DNA of 64,000 nucleotides from Wolbachia endosymbiont of Ctenocephalides felis wCfeF. GTDB lineage: Bacteria > Pseudomonadota > Alphaproteobacteria > Rickettsiales > Anaplasmataceae. Each line of letters starts with the position of its first letter. Position 1 is the stretch's first letter. Position numbers and translations under genes: made by a program. Below, piece after piece: positions 37,320-45,969 of this stretch. The stretch covers positions 25,150 through 89,149 of the forward strand of contig CP116767.1 of the NCBI GenBank assembly GCA_028571325.1. The letters run 5' to 3'. The notes beneath the pieces were generated by a model. It had not been told where the DNA came from and did no database searches. It worked only from the letters and a program-made list of their open reading frames with translations.

Positions 37320-37645
37320 GTCTAATACCAACGGTAATAGGACAAATAAAGGTACCGTTTTGCCAGTCAACAATGGTACCATTCCAGCGCCTCCTCCTGC
37401 CATCCCAGTGCCTCCTTTTTTTGTCATCCAAGTAACCCTTTTCCTGTCATTCCAGTGCCTCCCTCTCTTGTCATCCCAGTGCTCGACACTGGGATCTAGT
37501 TTTCCATAAAAATGGTGCGTCTTAACATAACTTTTATGCTCACTAACCTAATAAAATTTCTAGATTCCAGCGTCACGCGCTGGAATGACAAGGTTATGGG
37601 TGTCACCCAAGTAGCTGGCACTGGAATCCAAAATACTACTCTAGC
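37320..37645. repeat. Mosaic of short palindromic repeats
   Basis: Begins with the ATACCAACGGTAATAGG...GCCAGTCAACAATGGTA unit also at 21858. Then come alternating CATTCCAGTGCC / CATCCCAGTGCTC units, a CCCAGTGCTCGACACTGGG hairpin (37475-37493), the GATTCCAGCG...CGCTGGAATGACA palindrome (37562-37590) and an AAGTAGCTGGCACTGG unit. All recur elsewhere in the window. Confidence 0.7.
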
Positions 37646-37656
37646 TATAAATATTT

Positions 37657-38118
37657 AAGAAATTTACCAAACGAGAAAAAAAGCAAAAGAAGCCCCGTGG
37701 CGGCTAGTTATTTACTTTTGTGTCGAAATGTTGGCGTTTTTTTATCCTAAACGCTTAATAAGTGCGACTTAGCTGCTTTTTAATGCAACTTAACCTTAGC
37801 CATAAACGTTTAAGAAACTCACTAAGCAGAAAAAAAGCAAAAGAAACCCCGAGTAGCTAGTTATTCACTATCTATCTTATGATATTGGCGTTTTTGATGT
37901 CTTAAACGACTTATAAGCGCGTTTCAGCTTGTATAGGCAAAAAACCAGAAGTTTTAAAAAGACATAAGGTGCACATAGTGCAAAAAATTAAACATGAGAC
38001 GCCAAATATGCTAAGTTTTTTTCTCATTTAATCTGCACAGACTGAAGATAAATAATAGCTTCAGTCTCGTTATAAGGGGACTGAAGGAGTTTGTCAAGTA
38101 GTTTTTTTGCATATGCCA
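37657..38118 (-). repeat. Dispersed promoter-bearing repeat, copy B3
   Basis: The promoter at the right end reads leftward: TTGACA (complement of 38092-38097), 17 bp, TATAAC (38069-38074). The module order is as in B4, of which it is a near-identical inverted copy including the flanking AAACCAGCTTTGG at 38116-38128. Two GGGG-TTCTTTTGC T-rich ends lie near 37845 and 37685. It points toward the LRR gene. Confidence 0.85.
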
Positions 38119-38142
38119 AAGCTGGTTTACTATGCGCGAAAT

Positions 38143-38955
38143 CTATTGTGCAGCCGCGTTTTTTTCTTCAGCTTGGGGATTCATAACACACACAACTGGC
38201 GTATGGTCGGATGGGCTTTCCAGCTTGCGCAGCCTGCTATCTATATAACACGTTTCCAACCTGTCAATAGCTTGCGGTGATAGCAACATATGATCTATTC
38301 GCATTCCTTGATTATTTCTTAGTGAACTGCCTTGGTAGTGCCACCAGGTAAACTGTTGCAAATTCGGGTGGGATGTCCTAAATGCGTCTTTAAACCCGAG
38401 ATTCAGGATTGCCCTTAATTTCTCGCGTTCTTTTATATGAAAACACACTTGACCATTCAGTAACATTGGGTCAAAAACGTCAATTTCGTCCGGTGCAACA
38501 TTGTAGTCGCCAGCTATAATAGTTAGCTCCTCATTCTCCAGCAAATAGCTCATTCTTTCGTGTAGGTTATCGAAAAACTTGAGTTTATACGCAAACGCGT
38601 GAGAGTCTGGGCTTTGACCATTTGGAACGTATACGCTTCCTACTTTTATCTTCTGATGATTGTACTTTACTTTGCACTCTATATAACGTGCTTCTTGATA
38701 GCCTTCTACGATGTCAATTTTAAATTTCTCTAGTATCGGATGTTTAGATAAAACACAAACACCATTTCTTGCAACTTGCCCATAGACGGCGCATTCATAC
38801 CCGAGCTTCTCTATTTCCACATAAGGAAATTGCTCTTCCGTGCACTTTATCTCTTGCAGCAGAATTATATCTATCTGACTATCAATTATGAAACTACAGA
38901 GCTGCTCAACTCTTTTGCGTACAGAGTTGACATTCCAAGTGGCAATTTTTAGCAT
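38143..38955 (-). CDS. xthA: Exodeoxyribonuclease III
   Basis: AP endonuclease and 3' exonuclease in base-excision repair. 270 residues, normal. It opens MLKIATWNVNSVRKR. Metal Glu lies in LLQEIKC (about 36); IAGDYNVAP (about 146) and the terminal catalytic pair SPSDHTPVV (about 252-260) are present. Its ATG overlaps the hemD stop by one base, so the two are coupled. The 3' end lies 25 bp from repeat B3. Confidence 0.95.
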   Translation of the reverse strand: MLKIATWNVNSVRKRVEQLCSFIIDSQIDIILLQEIKCTEEQFPYVEIEKLGYECAVYGQVARNGVCVLSKHPILEKFKIDIVEGYQEARYIECKVKYNHQKIKVGSVYVPNGQSPDSHAFAYKLKFFDNLHERMSYLLENEELTIIAGDYNVAPDEIDVFDPMLLNGQVCFHIKEREKLRAILNLGFKDAFRTSHPNLQQFTWWHYQGSSLRNNQGMRIDHMLLSPQAIDRLETCYIDSRLRKLESPSDHTPVVCVMNPQAEEKNAAAQ

Positions 38956-39662
38956 CAGCGATCCTTATTAATCATATCAATTAAACTCTCTTTAGTAGGT
39001 AGCCTCGACGTTATGACTTTTTTCCATTTGATTGACTTCAAACTATCAGCAATATTCTTACTCATAGCACATGCAACTATATCGCCCATTGCATGAGATA
39101 GGCCACTTTTTGAAACTAAAGAACAGAATATTCTTGCTGTCTGTGAAGAAAAAAAAGCAACACCATCGATTTTACTGCCTGATAATAAGTTTTTGCACCT
39201 GTGAGTTAGATTCCTTTTAATAATTGTCTTGTAGAGTATAACTTCTCTTACGTTAAAACCTTCTTCAGATAACCTTTTTTTCAAATCGCATGATATTTCC
39301 TGTCCCCTGATATATAGGAACTTTACTGCTATTGAATAGTGATTTTTTATAAATGATATCAGACCCTCAACATTACTGTCTGCTGATATTATGTCAGAGA
39401 ACCCTAAATCCTTTGCAGTTTGCATCGTTGAGCTACCAACTGTAACGATTGGAAGGTCATCTACTTTGCATATTTGGCTAAATGCTTTCACGCTGTTCTT
39501 ACTTGTGGATATTACCACATCAAATTCATGCGCAGATATATCAGGCTGCAGATATTTTATTGTGAATACTGGCTCTATATACACTTTATACCCATATTTC
39601 CTCAGCGCACTTCTTGTATTCAGTGAGTCTGATAAAGGCCTAGTCAACAAGATAGACTTCAT
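38955..39662 (-). CDS. hemD: Uroporphyrinogen-III synthase
   Basis: Closes hydroxymethylbilane to uroporphyrinogen III in haem synthesis. 235 residues; low-conservation family, recognised by the start ILLTRPLSDSLNTRSALRKYGYKVYIEP, the central VVISTSKNSVKAF and TVGSSTMQTAKDLGF, and GVAFFSSQTARIFCSL near 168. Overlaps xthA by one base. Separate from hemY, with which it is clustered in many alphaproteobacteria. Confidence 0.88.
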   Translation of the reverse strand: MKSILLTRPLSDSLNTRSALRKYGYKVYIEPVFTIKYLQPDISAHEFDVVISTSKNSVKAFSQICKVDDLPIVTVGSSTMQTAKDLGFSDIISADSNVEGLISFIKNHYSIAVKFLYIRGQEISCDLKKRLSEEGFNVREVILYKTIIKRNLTHRCKNLLSGSKIDGVAFFSSQTARIFCSLVSKSGLSHAMGDIVACAMSKNIADSLKSIKWKKVITSRLPTKESLIDMINKDR

Positions 39663-39862
39663 TCTAATCTACTTTACTACAGGTAAAATAATACCTTTAT
39701 AAAAAAATTACTGAATAAAAATCTTTAAGCAGATCATATCACCAACGCTGGACTTCCACTGAAGTTTTGTAGTTGAGCCTTATAGGATTTGCAAGAAGAC
39801 AAATTCTTGTTTACAAAAATTCCGAATAGATTAGCCTTATCCTATCAATTAACGTACTAAAC

Positions 39863-41029
39863 ATGCTATTAACATTACTTGCTGTCTTTATTTTATCGTT
39901 CTTATTTGGAGATTTAATCCCTGTTGATGCAAAGATTTTTCTATACTCAGTGAGCTTGAATATCAAGGAAGTTTTAAGCTTTACAATGCCTTTTATTATT
40001 TTTTCTTTGATATTTAATAGCATTAATAATCTAAAAAATGCAGCGATTACATTCATCATATTGCTACTAGTGGCAGTCTTCTTGTCAAATTTGTTTTCAA
40101 GCCTTATTGGTTATCTTACAGGATATATTATTACACAAAATCTTCATATTAACTCTGAAATAGCGTTACCTCAAAGCGCGCTAAGCAGCTCATGGAGATT
40201 CAAATTACCAACATTGATCTCAAACTTTCATGCTCTACTGCTTGGGCTCATTGCTGGAGTAACTGCACATAGAATCATTCCGCAAAAGAGTGACATTATC
40301 GCTAAAAAACTAGCGAGCATAGCGTTCTTTCTTCTCAGAAGAATATTAATTCCTGTTATGCCTGTATTCATACTAGGTTTTGTCTTAAAATTGCAACACG
40401 ACAAAGCATTATCAGCCATTTTTGAGGATTATATTGCAATTTTCACTATCATGATAATTGTTATCTACACTTACGTTATATTGCTATACGGAGTCGCAAA
40501 TTCATTTAAGGTAAAGGACTGGCTAACTAGCATGAGAAATATGCTACCTGCAATAGTAACGGCAATTGCGACATCGTCAAGTAGCGCTACAATACCTGTT
40601 ACTTTAGAAGGAAGTAAAAAGAACGTAAAGGAACATAATATAGCAGATGCCATGGTTCCTGTAATTGCAAGTACCAATTCTGTTGGTAGTTGCTTCAGTA
40701 TTATTGTTCTAGTTTTGGTAATTATAGAATCATTCGGTACTCAATCGTTAACAATATGGGAACATGTGCGTTTTTTGTCATATTTTCTGCTGCTGAAATT
40801 TGCTGCTGCAGCGCCAGGCAGCGATATAATTGTGGTGCTTGGGCTTCTTGAGGGATTGGGTTTTTCTCCAGCCATGTTGTCGTTAATAACCGCAATTTAC
40901 GTGATTCTTAATCCAATTATCACTGGTGCAAATGTTGCTGGAGATGGTGCATTGGTTATTATATTCACTAAATTTCACAGGAGACTCTTTGCAAGAGAGA
41001 AACAGAGGGCTTTAAAGTGGTTTGCCTAA
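39863..41029 (+). CDS. Dicarboxylate/amino acid:cation symporter, paralogue 1
   Basis: 388 residues, about eight membrane helices plus re-entrant loops. TAIATSSSSATIPVTLEG (about 234) is the serine-rich hairpin of the DAACS (GltP/DctA) family, and PGSDIIVVLGLLEGLG and NVAGDGALVI lie in the C-terminal transport core. Likely imports glutamate, aspartate or C4-dicarboxylates with Na+ or H+, an expected carbon source for this lifestyle. A paralogue starts at 63533. ATG 39863 is the first Met of the conserved start. Confidence 0.92.
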   Translation: MLLTLLAVFILSFLFGDLIPVDAKIFLYSVSLNIKEVLSFTMPFIIFSLIFNSINNLKNAAITFIILLLVAVFLSNLFSSLIGYLTGYIITQNLHINSEIALPQSALSSSWRFKLPTLISNFHALLLGLIAGVTAHRIIPQKSDIIAKKLASIAFFLLRRILIPVMPVFILGFVLKLQHDKALSAIFEDYIAIFTIMIIVIYTYVILLYGVANSFKVKDWLTSMRNMLPAIVTAIATSSSSATIPVTLEGSKKNVKEHNIADAMVPVIASTNSVGSCFSIIVLVLVIIESFGTQSLTIWEHVRFLSYFLLLKFAAAAPGSDIIVVLGLLEGLGFSPAMLSLITAIYVILNPIITGANVAGDGALVIIFTKFHRRLFAREKQRALKWFA

Positions 41030-41058
41030 ATACGACTTTTCTTGTCAACTTACATATC

Positions 41059-41535
41059 AAACCAGCTTTGGTATATGCAAAAAAACTACTTGACAACCTT
41101 CGCCGTCATCCTTATAATGAAACTGAAGCTATTATTTATCTTCAGTCTGTGCAGATTAAATGAGAAAAAAACTTAGCATATTTGGCGTCTCATGTTTAAT
41201 TTTTCGCACTATGTGCACTGCATGTCTTTTTAAAACTTCTGGTTTTTTACCTATACAAGCTCAAACGCGCTTATAAGTCGTTTAAGACATCAAAAACGCC
41301 AATATCATAAGATAGATAGTGAATAACTAGCTACTCGGGGTTTCTTTTGCTTTTTTTCTGCTTAGTGAGTTTCTTAAACGTTTATGGCTAAGGTTAAGTT
41401 GCATTAAAAAGCAGCTAAGTCGCACTTATTAAGCGTTTAGGATAAAAAAACGCCAACATTTCGACACAAAAGTAAATAACTAGCCACCATGGGGCTTCTT
41501 TTGCTTTTTTTCTTCATTTGGTAAATTTCTTAATG
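41059..41535 (+). repeat. Dispersed promoter-bearing repeat, copy B4
   Basis: The clearest copy, on the plus strand. The consensus promoter is followed by CTGAAG/CTTCAG (41121-41144) as a small hairpin, then ATTAAATGAGA pairing with TCTCATGTTTAAT (41157-41200). CACTGCATGTCTTT, GCGCTTATAAG and two tandem modules follow, each of the form AACGCCAA...AATAACTAGC...GGGG(T/C)TTCTTTTGC plus T7 (ends near 41357 and 41510). Reads toward the decayed IS4 transposase. 41536-41697 holds palindrome fragments only. Confidence 0.88.
41090..41118 (+). promoter_or_regulatory. Consensus sigma-70 promoter of repeat B4
   Basis: TTGACA at 41090-41095, 17 bp, TATAAT at 41113-41118: perfect at both boxes. Upstream GCAAAAAAACTAC is conserved in nearly every copy and could act as an A-tract UP element. 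Confidence 0.7.
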
Positions 41536-41697
41536 TTTATAGCTGAAGCAATATCCTGAATTCCAGTGTCGAAGTACTGGGATAACAAAAAAAGGAGGTG
41601 CTGGGATAACATCCCCTTTGTCATCCAAGTAGCTAACACTAGGATCTACACTTTTTTCACCTAGATTCCAGCGTCACGCGCACAGCTGTACGAACAT

Positions 41698-42835
41698 TAA
41701 TTATGGAAAAGAAAAAAGGTAATAATCGTAGATTTTGTCTGCCACAGTATTCAATGACTGGTTTCAGGATTTCAAGTCTAAGTTCGTTCATAAAAGCACG
41801 CCTAACGAACTTGTAGCTCCCCATTCCACTGCGTTTCCTGTACTCTGTTAGTAAAACGGAAGCTATGAGAATCATGTACAGTGTAACCATAATAGTGTTT
41901 TTGCTGTACCCAAGAAAATGCTTTGAGCTCCTGCTTGATAAATTTAAAGAACACTTCTATTGACCAACGTTTTTTATAGAGGTCACAGATCTCTATAGCA
42001 GACACTCCATAGATATTAGTTAGAAATGTGAGAACCTCATCATTTACCTGACCTTTTGCTCTAATCAACCTGATCTCAAATGACAAAAATCTCGAACCAT
42101 TTTGCCCCAATCTGACTATGACATCCTCCATCAGCTCAAGTGCTTCCGTTCTCAGACCCTTAACCTCTTGGTGGGTTCGCACTATTTTATAGCGAAGTTG
42201 CCGCGGGTAATAAACCTTCCTTTATAAACTCCTCAAAAGTTGCACGTTTTTGTAACCCACGATCAAATATGCAAATCGACTCTTTACCGTGATTGAGCAA
42301 CACTTCTCGGAACATCTGAAAAACCCTCTGCTTGAGTACATAAATTAAGCAGCTTTGCAAATCTTCCATCTGTTGCAATTGTGCATTTTATCATGTTTTT
42401 TTGGCAATATTTTGTGTTTTTGCAGGAAATGCCAAGCTGCAATAATTTGCTTGATAGCTGAAGTGTTGTTGAATCTACGATCATCAATTTCTTTTGATCT
42501 TTTGAGCTGCAAAAACTCTGTAAAATAAACAAAAAAATCTTTTCAAAGTACTCAGTAGGTATTGTTTTCAAACGACTTGCAGCTGATGAATGACGTGTAT
42601 CTAGGTTAAACATGCGGCGGTAATTTTCCTCAATAGTGCGCAAACTTAGCTCATTTTTCTCCAATATGCTATATAATAGCAAATTAAATATATTCTCCCC
42701 TGTAAGTTTGCTAACCTTGTAATCGACACCAACAGCTTCACCTATTTTGTCCAGCTCTACCTTTGGCAATTTTGATATTATTTCTTTGTAGTAAAACGTC
42801 TCATACCTCAATACTTTTCTCTCATTATACTCTTT
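41698..42835 (-). pseudogene. IS4-type DDE transposase, multiply frameshifted
   Basis: Four successive minus-strand frames, each offset by one base, make up one transposase: 42284-42811, 42187-42378, 41802-42182 and 41657-41890. The first holds the opening MRYETFYYKEIISKLPKVEL and the first catalytic Asp in IVDSTTLQL. The second holds the next Asp in ICIFDRGLQKR. The third holds the Y-(2)-R-(3)-E-(6)-K-like YKKRWSIEVFFKFIKQELK. Three indels make it inactive. The ends abut palindromes in inverted orientation (ACGAACATT at 41690-41698 and AATGTTCGT at 42840-42848). Confidence 0.85.
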
Positions 42836-42927
42836 TTAAGAATGTTCGTACAGTTGTGCGTCACGCGCTGGAATGACACCATTTGTTGCAAAAACAAATA
42901 TTCGTTCATAAATTGCAATTAGCTATA

Positions 42928-43440
42928 AATATTAAGAAATTTACCAAGCGAGAAAAAAGCAGCCCCGTGGTGGCTAGTTATTTACTTTTGTGTCGAAATG
43001 TTGGCGTTTTTTTTATCCTAAACGCTTAATAAGTGCGACTTAGCTGCTTTTTAAAGCAACTTAACCTTAGCCATAAACGTTTAAGAAACTCACTAAGCAG
43101 AAAAAAAGCAAAAGAAACCCCGAGTAGCTAGTTATTCACTATCTATCTTATGATATTGGCGTTTTTGATGTCTTAAACGACTTATAAGCGCGTTTGAGCT
43201 TGTATAGGTAAAAAAACAGAAGTTTTAAAAAGACATGCAGTGCACATAGTGCGAAAAATTAAACATAACACGCCTTGTTTTATACTGTGCTCTTGTCACT
43301 TAATACAAGATTAAAGATAAATTTTAGGCCTAAAACACCCACAACTCTATTGTAAGGGGACTGGCGAAAGTTGTCAAGTAGTTTTTGTTTTTATTGAATG
43401 ACGTTATAGCTTTTTTCACTGTTGTCTGTCCGCTTTCTGT
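42928..43440 (-). repeat. Chimeric promoter-bearing repeat, copy B5
   Basis: The left two thirds (42928-43250) match B3/B4. From the CACTGCATGTCTTT box to the right end it matches family A (AACATAACACGCCTTGTTTTATACTG at 43261 onward), with TTGACA/TACAAT in complement at 43349-43377. It is therefore a recombinant of the two families at their shared box. The right edge overlaps the 3' end of the polysaccharide deacetylase gene. Confidence 0.8.
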
Positions 43441-44222
43441 GTGGTGGGAATTGGCATAACTACACTGCAAACCCTTTCCTCCCACTCACTTAGGGTAACA
43501 AGCTCATAACCCGACTTTTTTAGTATCTTAATAATCTGAGGTAAAGCTTCAACTGTATTTGATTTGTTATCGTGGTCATGGAACAGTATAACTGCTCCGT
43601 TGTATACGTTACTTATAACTCTTTCAACTAAGATCTCTGGTTTATCACCTTGCCAATCTAGAGAGTCGACTGTCCATAATATCGAATACATATTCAATCG
43701 ATTAGTGTTTTCAATCAAATTATCATCATGACATCCATATGGTGGGCGAAACCATTTTATATCTTGCTCTGTTGCATTTTTAATTGCCGTACTTGTCCTC
43801 TCCAGCTCTTGCAATTGTTCTTCACTTGAAAGCGATGTCAACTTTCTATGCGACCAAGAGTGATTGCCCAGCTCATGACCTGCATTATAGATTCTCTTTG
43901 CTATCTCAGACGTTTTTTTATTTATACGTTCACCAAGAAGAAAAAATGTCGCTTTTGCTTTATAGCTTTCTAAAACACTGATAATATCGTTTATTCTATT
44001 GTTAGATGGTCCATCATCAAATGTGAGCGCAACAAATTTATCACTGTTACTCAGCAATTTCTTCATATCACTTAAACTTCTGTACGATAGATCTAAATTA
44101 CAACTGAGCCCACGATATGGTAAATTAAAGTTACAACCACCACAGAAAACTGTGGTTGAGTATAGCAAAAGAAAAATTGTTATTAGCCATCCTTTCAGCC
44201 CTGCCATTTTCGTACCTTTCAT
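43416..44222 (-). CDS. Polysaccharide (peptidoglycan) deacetylase, NodB family
   Basis: 268 residues with a signal peptide (about 1-27, ITIFLLLYSTTVFCGG), hence periplasmic. All NodB motifs are present: TFDDGPS (Asp69, Asp70), HELGNHSWSH (two metal His near 116-120), RPPYG (about 158), DSLDW (about 185) and ILFHDH (about 211). It probably removes acetyl groups from peptidoglycan-like sugars. The last ~15 residues (MPIPTTQKADRQQ) are encoded by the edge of repeat B5 and are not part of the fold. Stands 15 bp after folD on the same strand. Confidence 0.92.
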   Translation of the reverse strand: MKGTKMAGLKGWLITIFLLLYSTTVFCGGCNFNLPYRGLSCNLDLSYRSLSDMKKLLSNSDKFVALTFDDGPSNNRINDIISVLESYKAKATFFLLGERINKKTSEIAKRIYNAGHELGNHSWSHRKLTSLSSEEQLQELERTSTAIKNATEQDIKWFRPPYGCHDDNLIENTNRLNMYSILWTVDSLDWQGDKPEILVERVISNVYNGAVILFHDHDNKSNTVEALPQIIKILKKSGYELVTLSEWEERVCSVVMPIPTTQKADRQQ

Positions 44223-44237
44223 CCTGCCTCACTGCAA

Positions 44238-45134
44238 CTATAGATCTTGGCCCATGAAATCAGAAGCATCAACTTTCTTCTGCAAACAAGCAGCAATAAC
44301 AGTGTTTATCATCAAAAACGCAATGGTCATTGGACCAACGCCCCCTGGCACTGGCGTAATAGCTTTGACTTTTTCTTTTACTCCATCGAAGTCAACATCA
44401 CCTACAAGCTTTGTTTGCCCTCCTACATTCATACTATTTATGCCAACGTCAATCACTATTGCCCCTTTCTTTATCCAGTCTTTTTGGACAAAATTTGGCT
44501 TTCCAACCGCTGCAACTACTATATCCGCCTTAGAGCAATATTCAGCTAAATCCCTGCTTTGTGAATGCAAAATGGTAACAGTGCAGTTTTCTTGTAACAA
44601 CAGGTGAAACATCGGTTTACCCACGATGTTTGATCTGCCAATCACAACTGCATTTTTACCTGAAAGATTACTTTCAACCAATTTAATTAAATGCAAAGAA
44701 CCTTTAGGAGTACAAGGTATAAGGCAATTTTTTTCACCTTTAATTAATCGGCCAACATTTTCATCATGGAAGCCATCCACATCTTTTTCAACGCTTACTG
44801 TGTTAATTACTCTGCTCGTTTTAATATGGCTTGGTAAAGGCAATTGTACTAAAATGCCATGCACAGACGGATCTGCATTTAACTCATTAATTTTTGCAAT
44901 TAATTCATCTTCTGAAATATTATCAGGTAAAACAATAGTTTCAGAACTTATGCCTATTGATTCTGCTTTTTTTTGTTTGTTACGGACATAGACTTGACTT
45001 GCTGGATTGCTGCCCACAAGAACTACTTTAAGACAAGGAAAAATGTTGTGCTTCTTCTTTAAAATATCGATTTTTTGTGATAACTTCTTGCACAGGTCAC
45101 TTGCTATTTCCTTGCCATCAATGATAATTGCCAC
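44238..45134 (-). CDS. folD: Methylenetetrahydrofolate dehydrogenase/cyclohydrolase
   Basis: Interconverts 5,10-methylene- and 10-formyl-THF with NADP. 298 residues. [13 protein letters not shown] carries the catalytic Lys (about 55), VQLPLPSHI the substrate loop, [10 protein letters not shown] the NADP loop and [11 protein letters not shown] the C-terminal signature (about 263). GTG start 3 bp after ubiX. Pairs functionally with the 5-formyl-THF cyclo-ligase at 54976. Confidence 0.97.
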   Translation of the reverse strand: MAIIIDGKEIASDLCKKLSQKIDILKKKHNIFPCLKVVLVGSNPASQVYVRNKQKKAESIGISSETIVLPDNISEDELIAKINELNADPSVHGILVQLPLPSHIKTSRVINTVSVEKDVDGFHDENVGRLIKGEKNCLIPCTPKGSLHLIKLVESNLSGKNAVVIGRSNIVGKPMFHLLLQENCTVTILHSQSRDLAEYCSKADIVVAAVGKPNFVQKDWIKKGAIVIDVGINSMNVGGQTKLVGDVDFDGVKEKVKAITPVPGGVGPMTIAFLMINTVIAACLQKKVDASDFMGQDL

Positions 45135-45137
45135 TTG

Positions 45138-45701
45138 CTATACTCCTTGCCATTCTTTGAAGCCAGGTAATTTAATATCAAATAAACTTAATACTTTGCC
45201 AATAGAATGATTTATAATGTCCTCCAAAGATTTCGGTTTAATATAAAAAGCTGGCATTGGCGGAGCAATAATTGCCCCCATCTCCGTCAATTTTAACATA
45301 TTTCGTAAATGACCAAGATGCAGTGGCGACTCTCGCACCATAAGAACTAATTTCCTTCTTTCTTTTAGCGTTACATCTGCAGCTCTTGTTAATAGGTTAG
45401 AGGTAACGCCTGACGCAATTTCAGACATTGTTTTCATAGAACATGGAGCAATAATCATTCCTAAAGTTTCAAACGAACCGCTCGCTATTTTTTCTCCTAT
45501 TTTTTCTTCAGAATAGTAAAAATCTGCAAGTGATGTGATGTCCTCAAGTCTTTCTGCAACTTCATGAGCCAGAGTGGTTTTTCCAGCGCGACTTATTACT
45601 AAATGAGTTTCATAGTCGGCATCTCTTAGCACTTCTAAAATACGCACACCATAAATAGAACCAGATGCTCCACTTATCCCAATTACAATTCTGCTATTCA
45701 C
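45138..45701 (-). CDS. ubiX: Flavin prenyltransferase UbiX
   Basis: Makes the prenylated FMN cofactor used by UbiD in ubiquinone synthesis. 187 residues with the flavodoxin-like start GISGASGSIYGVRIL, ISRAGKTTL, APCSMKTMSEIASG (about 86) and RESPLHLGHLRNM. GTG start overlaps the end of the preceding gapR-like gene by 8 bp, so the two are translationally coupled. Confidence 0.95.
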   Translation of the reverse strand: MNSRIVIGISGASGSIYGVRILEVLRDADYETHLVISRAGKTTLAHEVAERLEDITSLADFYYSEEKIGEKIASGSFETLGMIIAPCSMKTMSEIASGVTSNLLTRAADVTLKERRKLVLMVRESPLHLGHLRNMLKLTEMGAIIAPPMPAFYIKPKSLEDIINHSIGKVLSLFDIKLPGFKEWQGV

Positions 45702-45960
45702 TTGACTCTTCTTCGCAACTCATTCCCAATGCGCGTTTATAAGTATCAAGCAAAATTTCTTGTTCTTCTCTGTCATCATCATCCATCTTTCTTAGCCTGA
45801 CAATCTGTTTCATCACTTTCGTATCCCAACCTTTATCTGCAGCTTTTGCATATACATCACGAATGTGATCTTGCACATCCTTCTTTTCTTGCTCGAGCTT
45901 TTCGATTCTTTCTATATAACCTTTTAACTCATCGGCTGTTATTTTTACTGTGTCTTCCAT
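45694..45960 (-). CDS. gapR: GapR-like nucleoid-associated protein (DUF2312)
   Basis: 88 residues, helical throughout: ITADELKGYIERIEKLEQEKKDVQDHI forms a coiled coil and VYAKAADKGWDTKVMKQIVRLRKMD is the family core. In Caulobacter GapR clamps overtwisted DNA ahead of polymerases and is needed for replication. First gene of the gapR-ubiX-folD-deacetylase run, 9 bp after the CorB-like gene. Confidence 0.92.
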   Translation of the reverse strand: MEDTVKITADELKGYIERIEKLEQEKKDVQDHIRDVYAKAADKGWDTKVMKQIVRLRKMDDDDREEQEILLDTYKRALGMSCEEESSE

Positions 45961-45969
45961 AAAACCTAA

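Noticed and set aside
37320..37645. Integron attC-like sites from the short hairpins
   Set aside because: The hairpins vary in spacing, flank no cassettes and recur beside unrelated genes; no integrase is seen.
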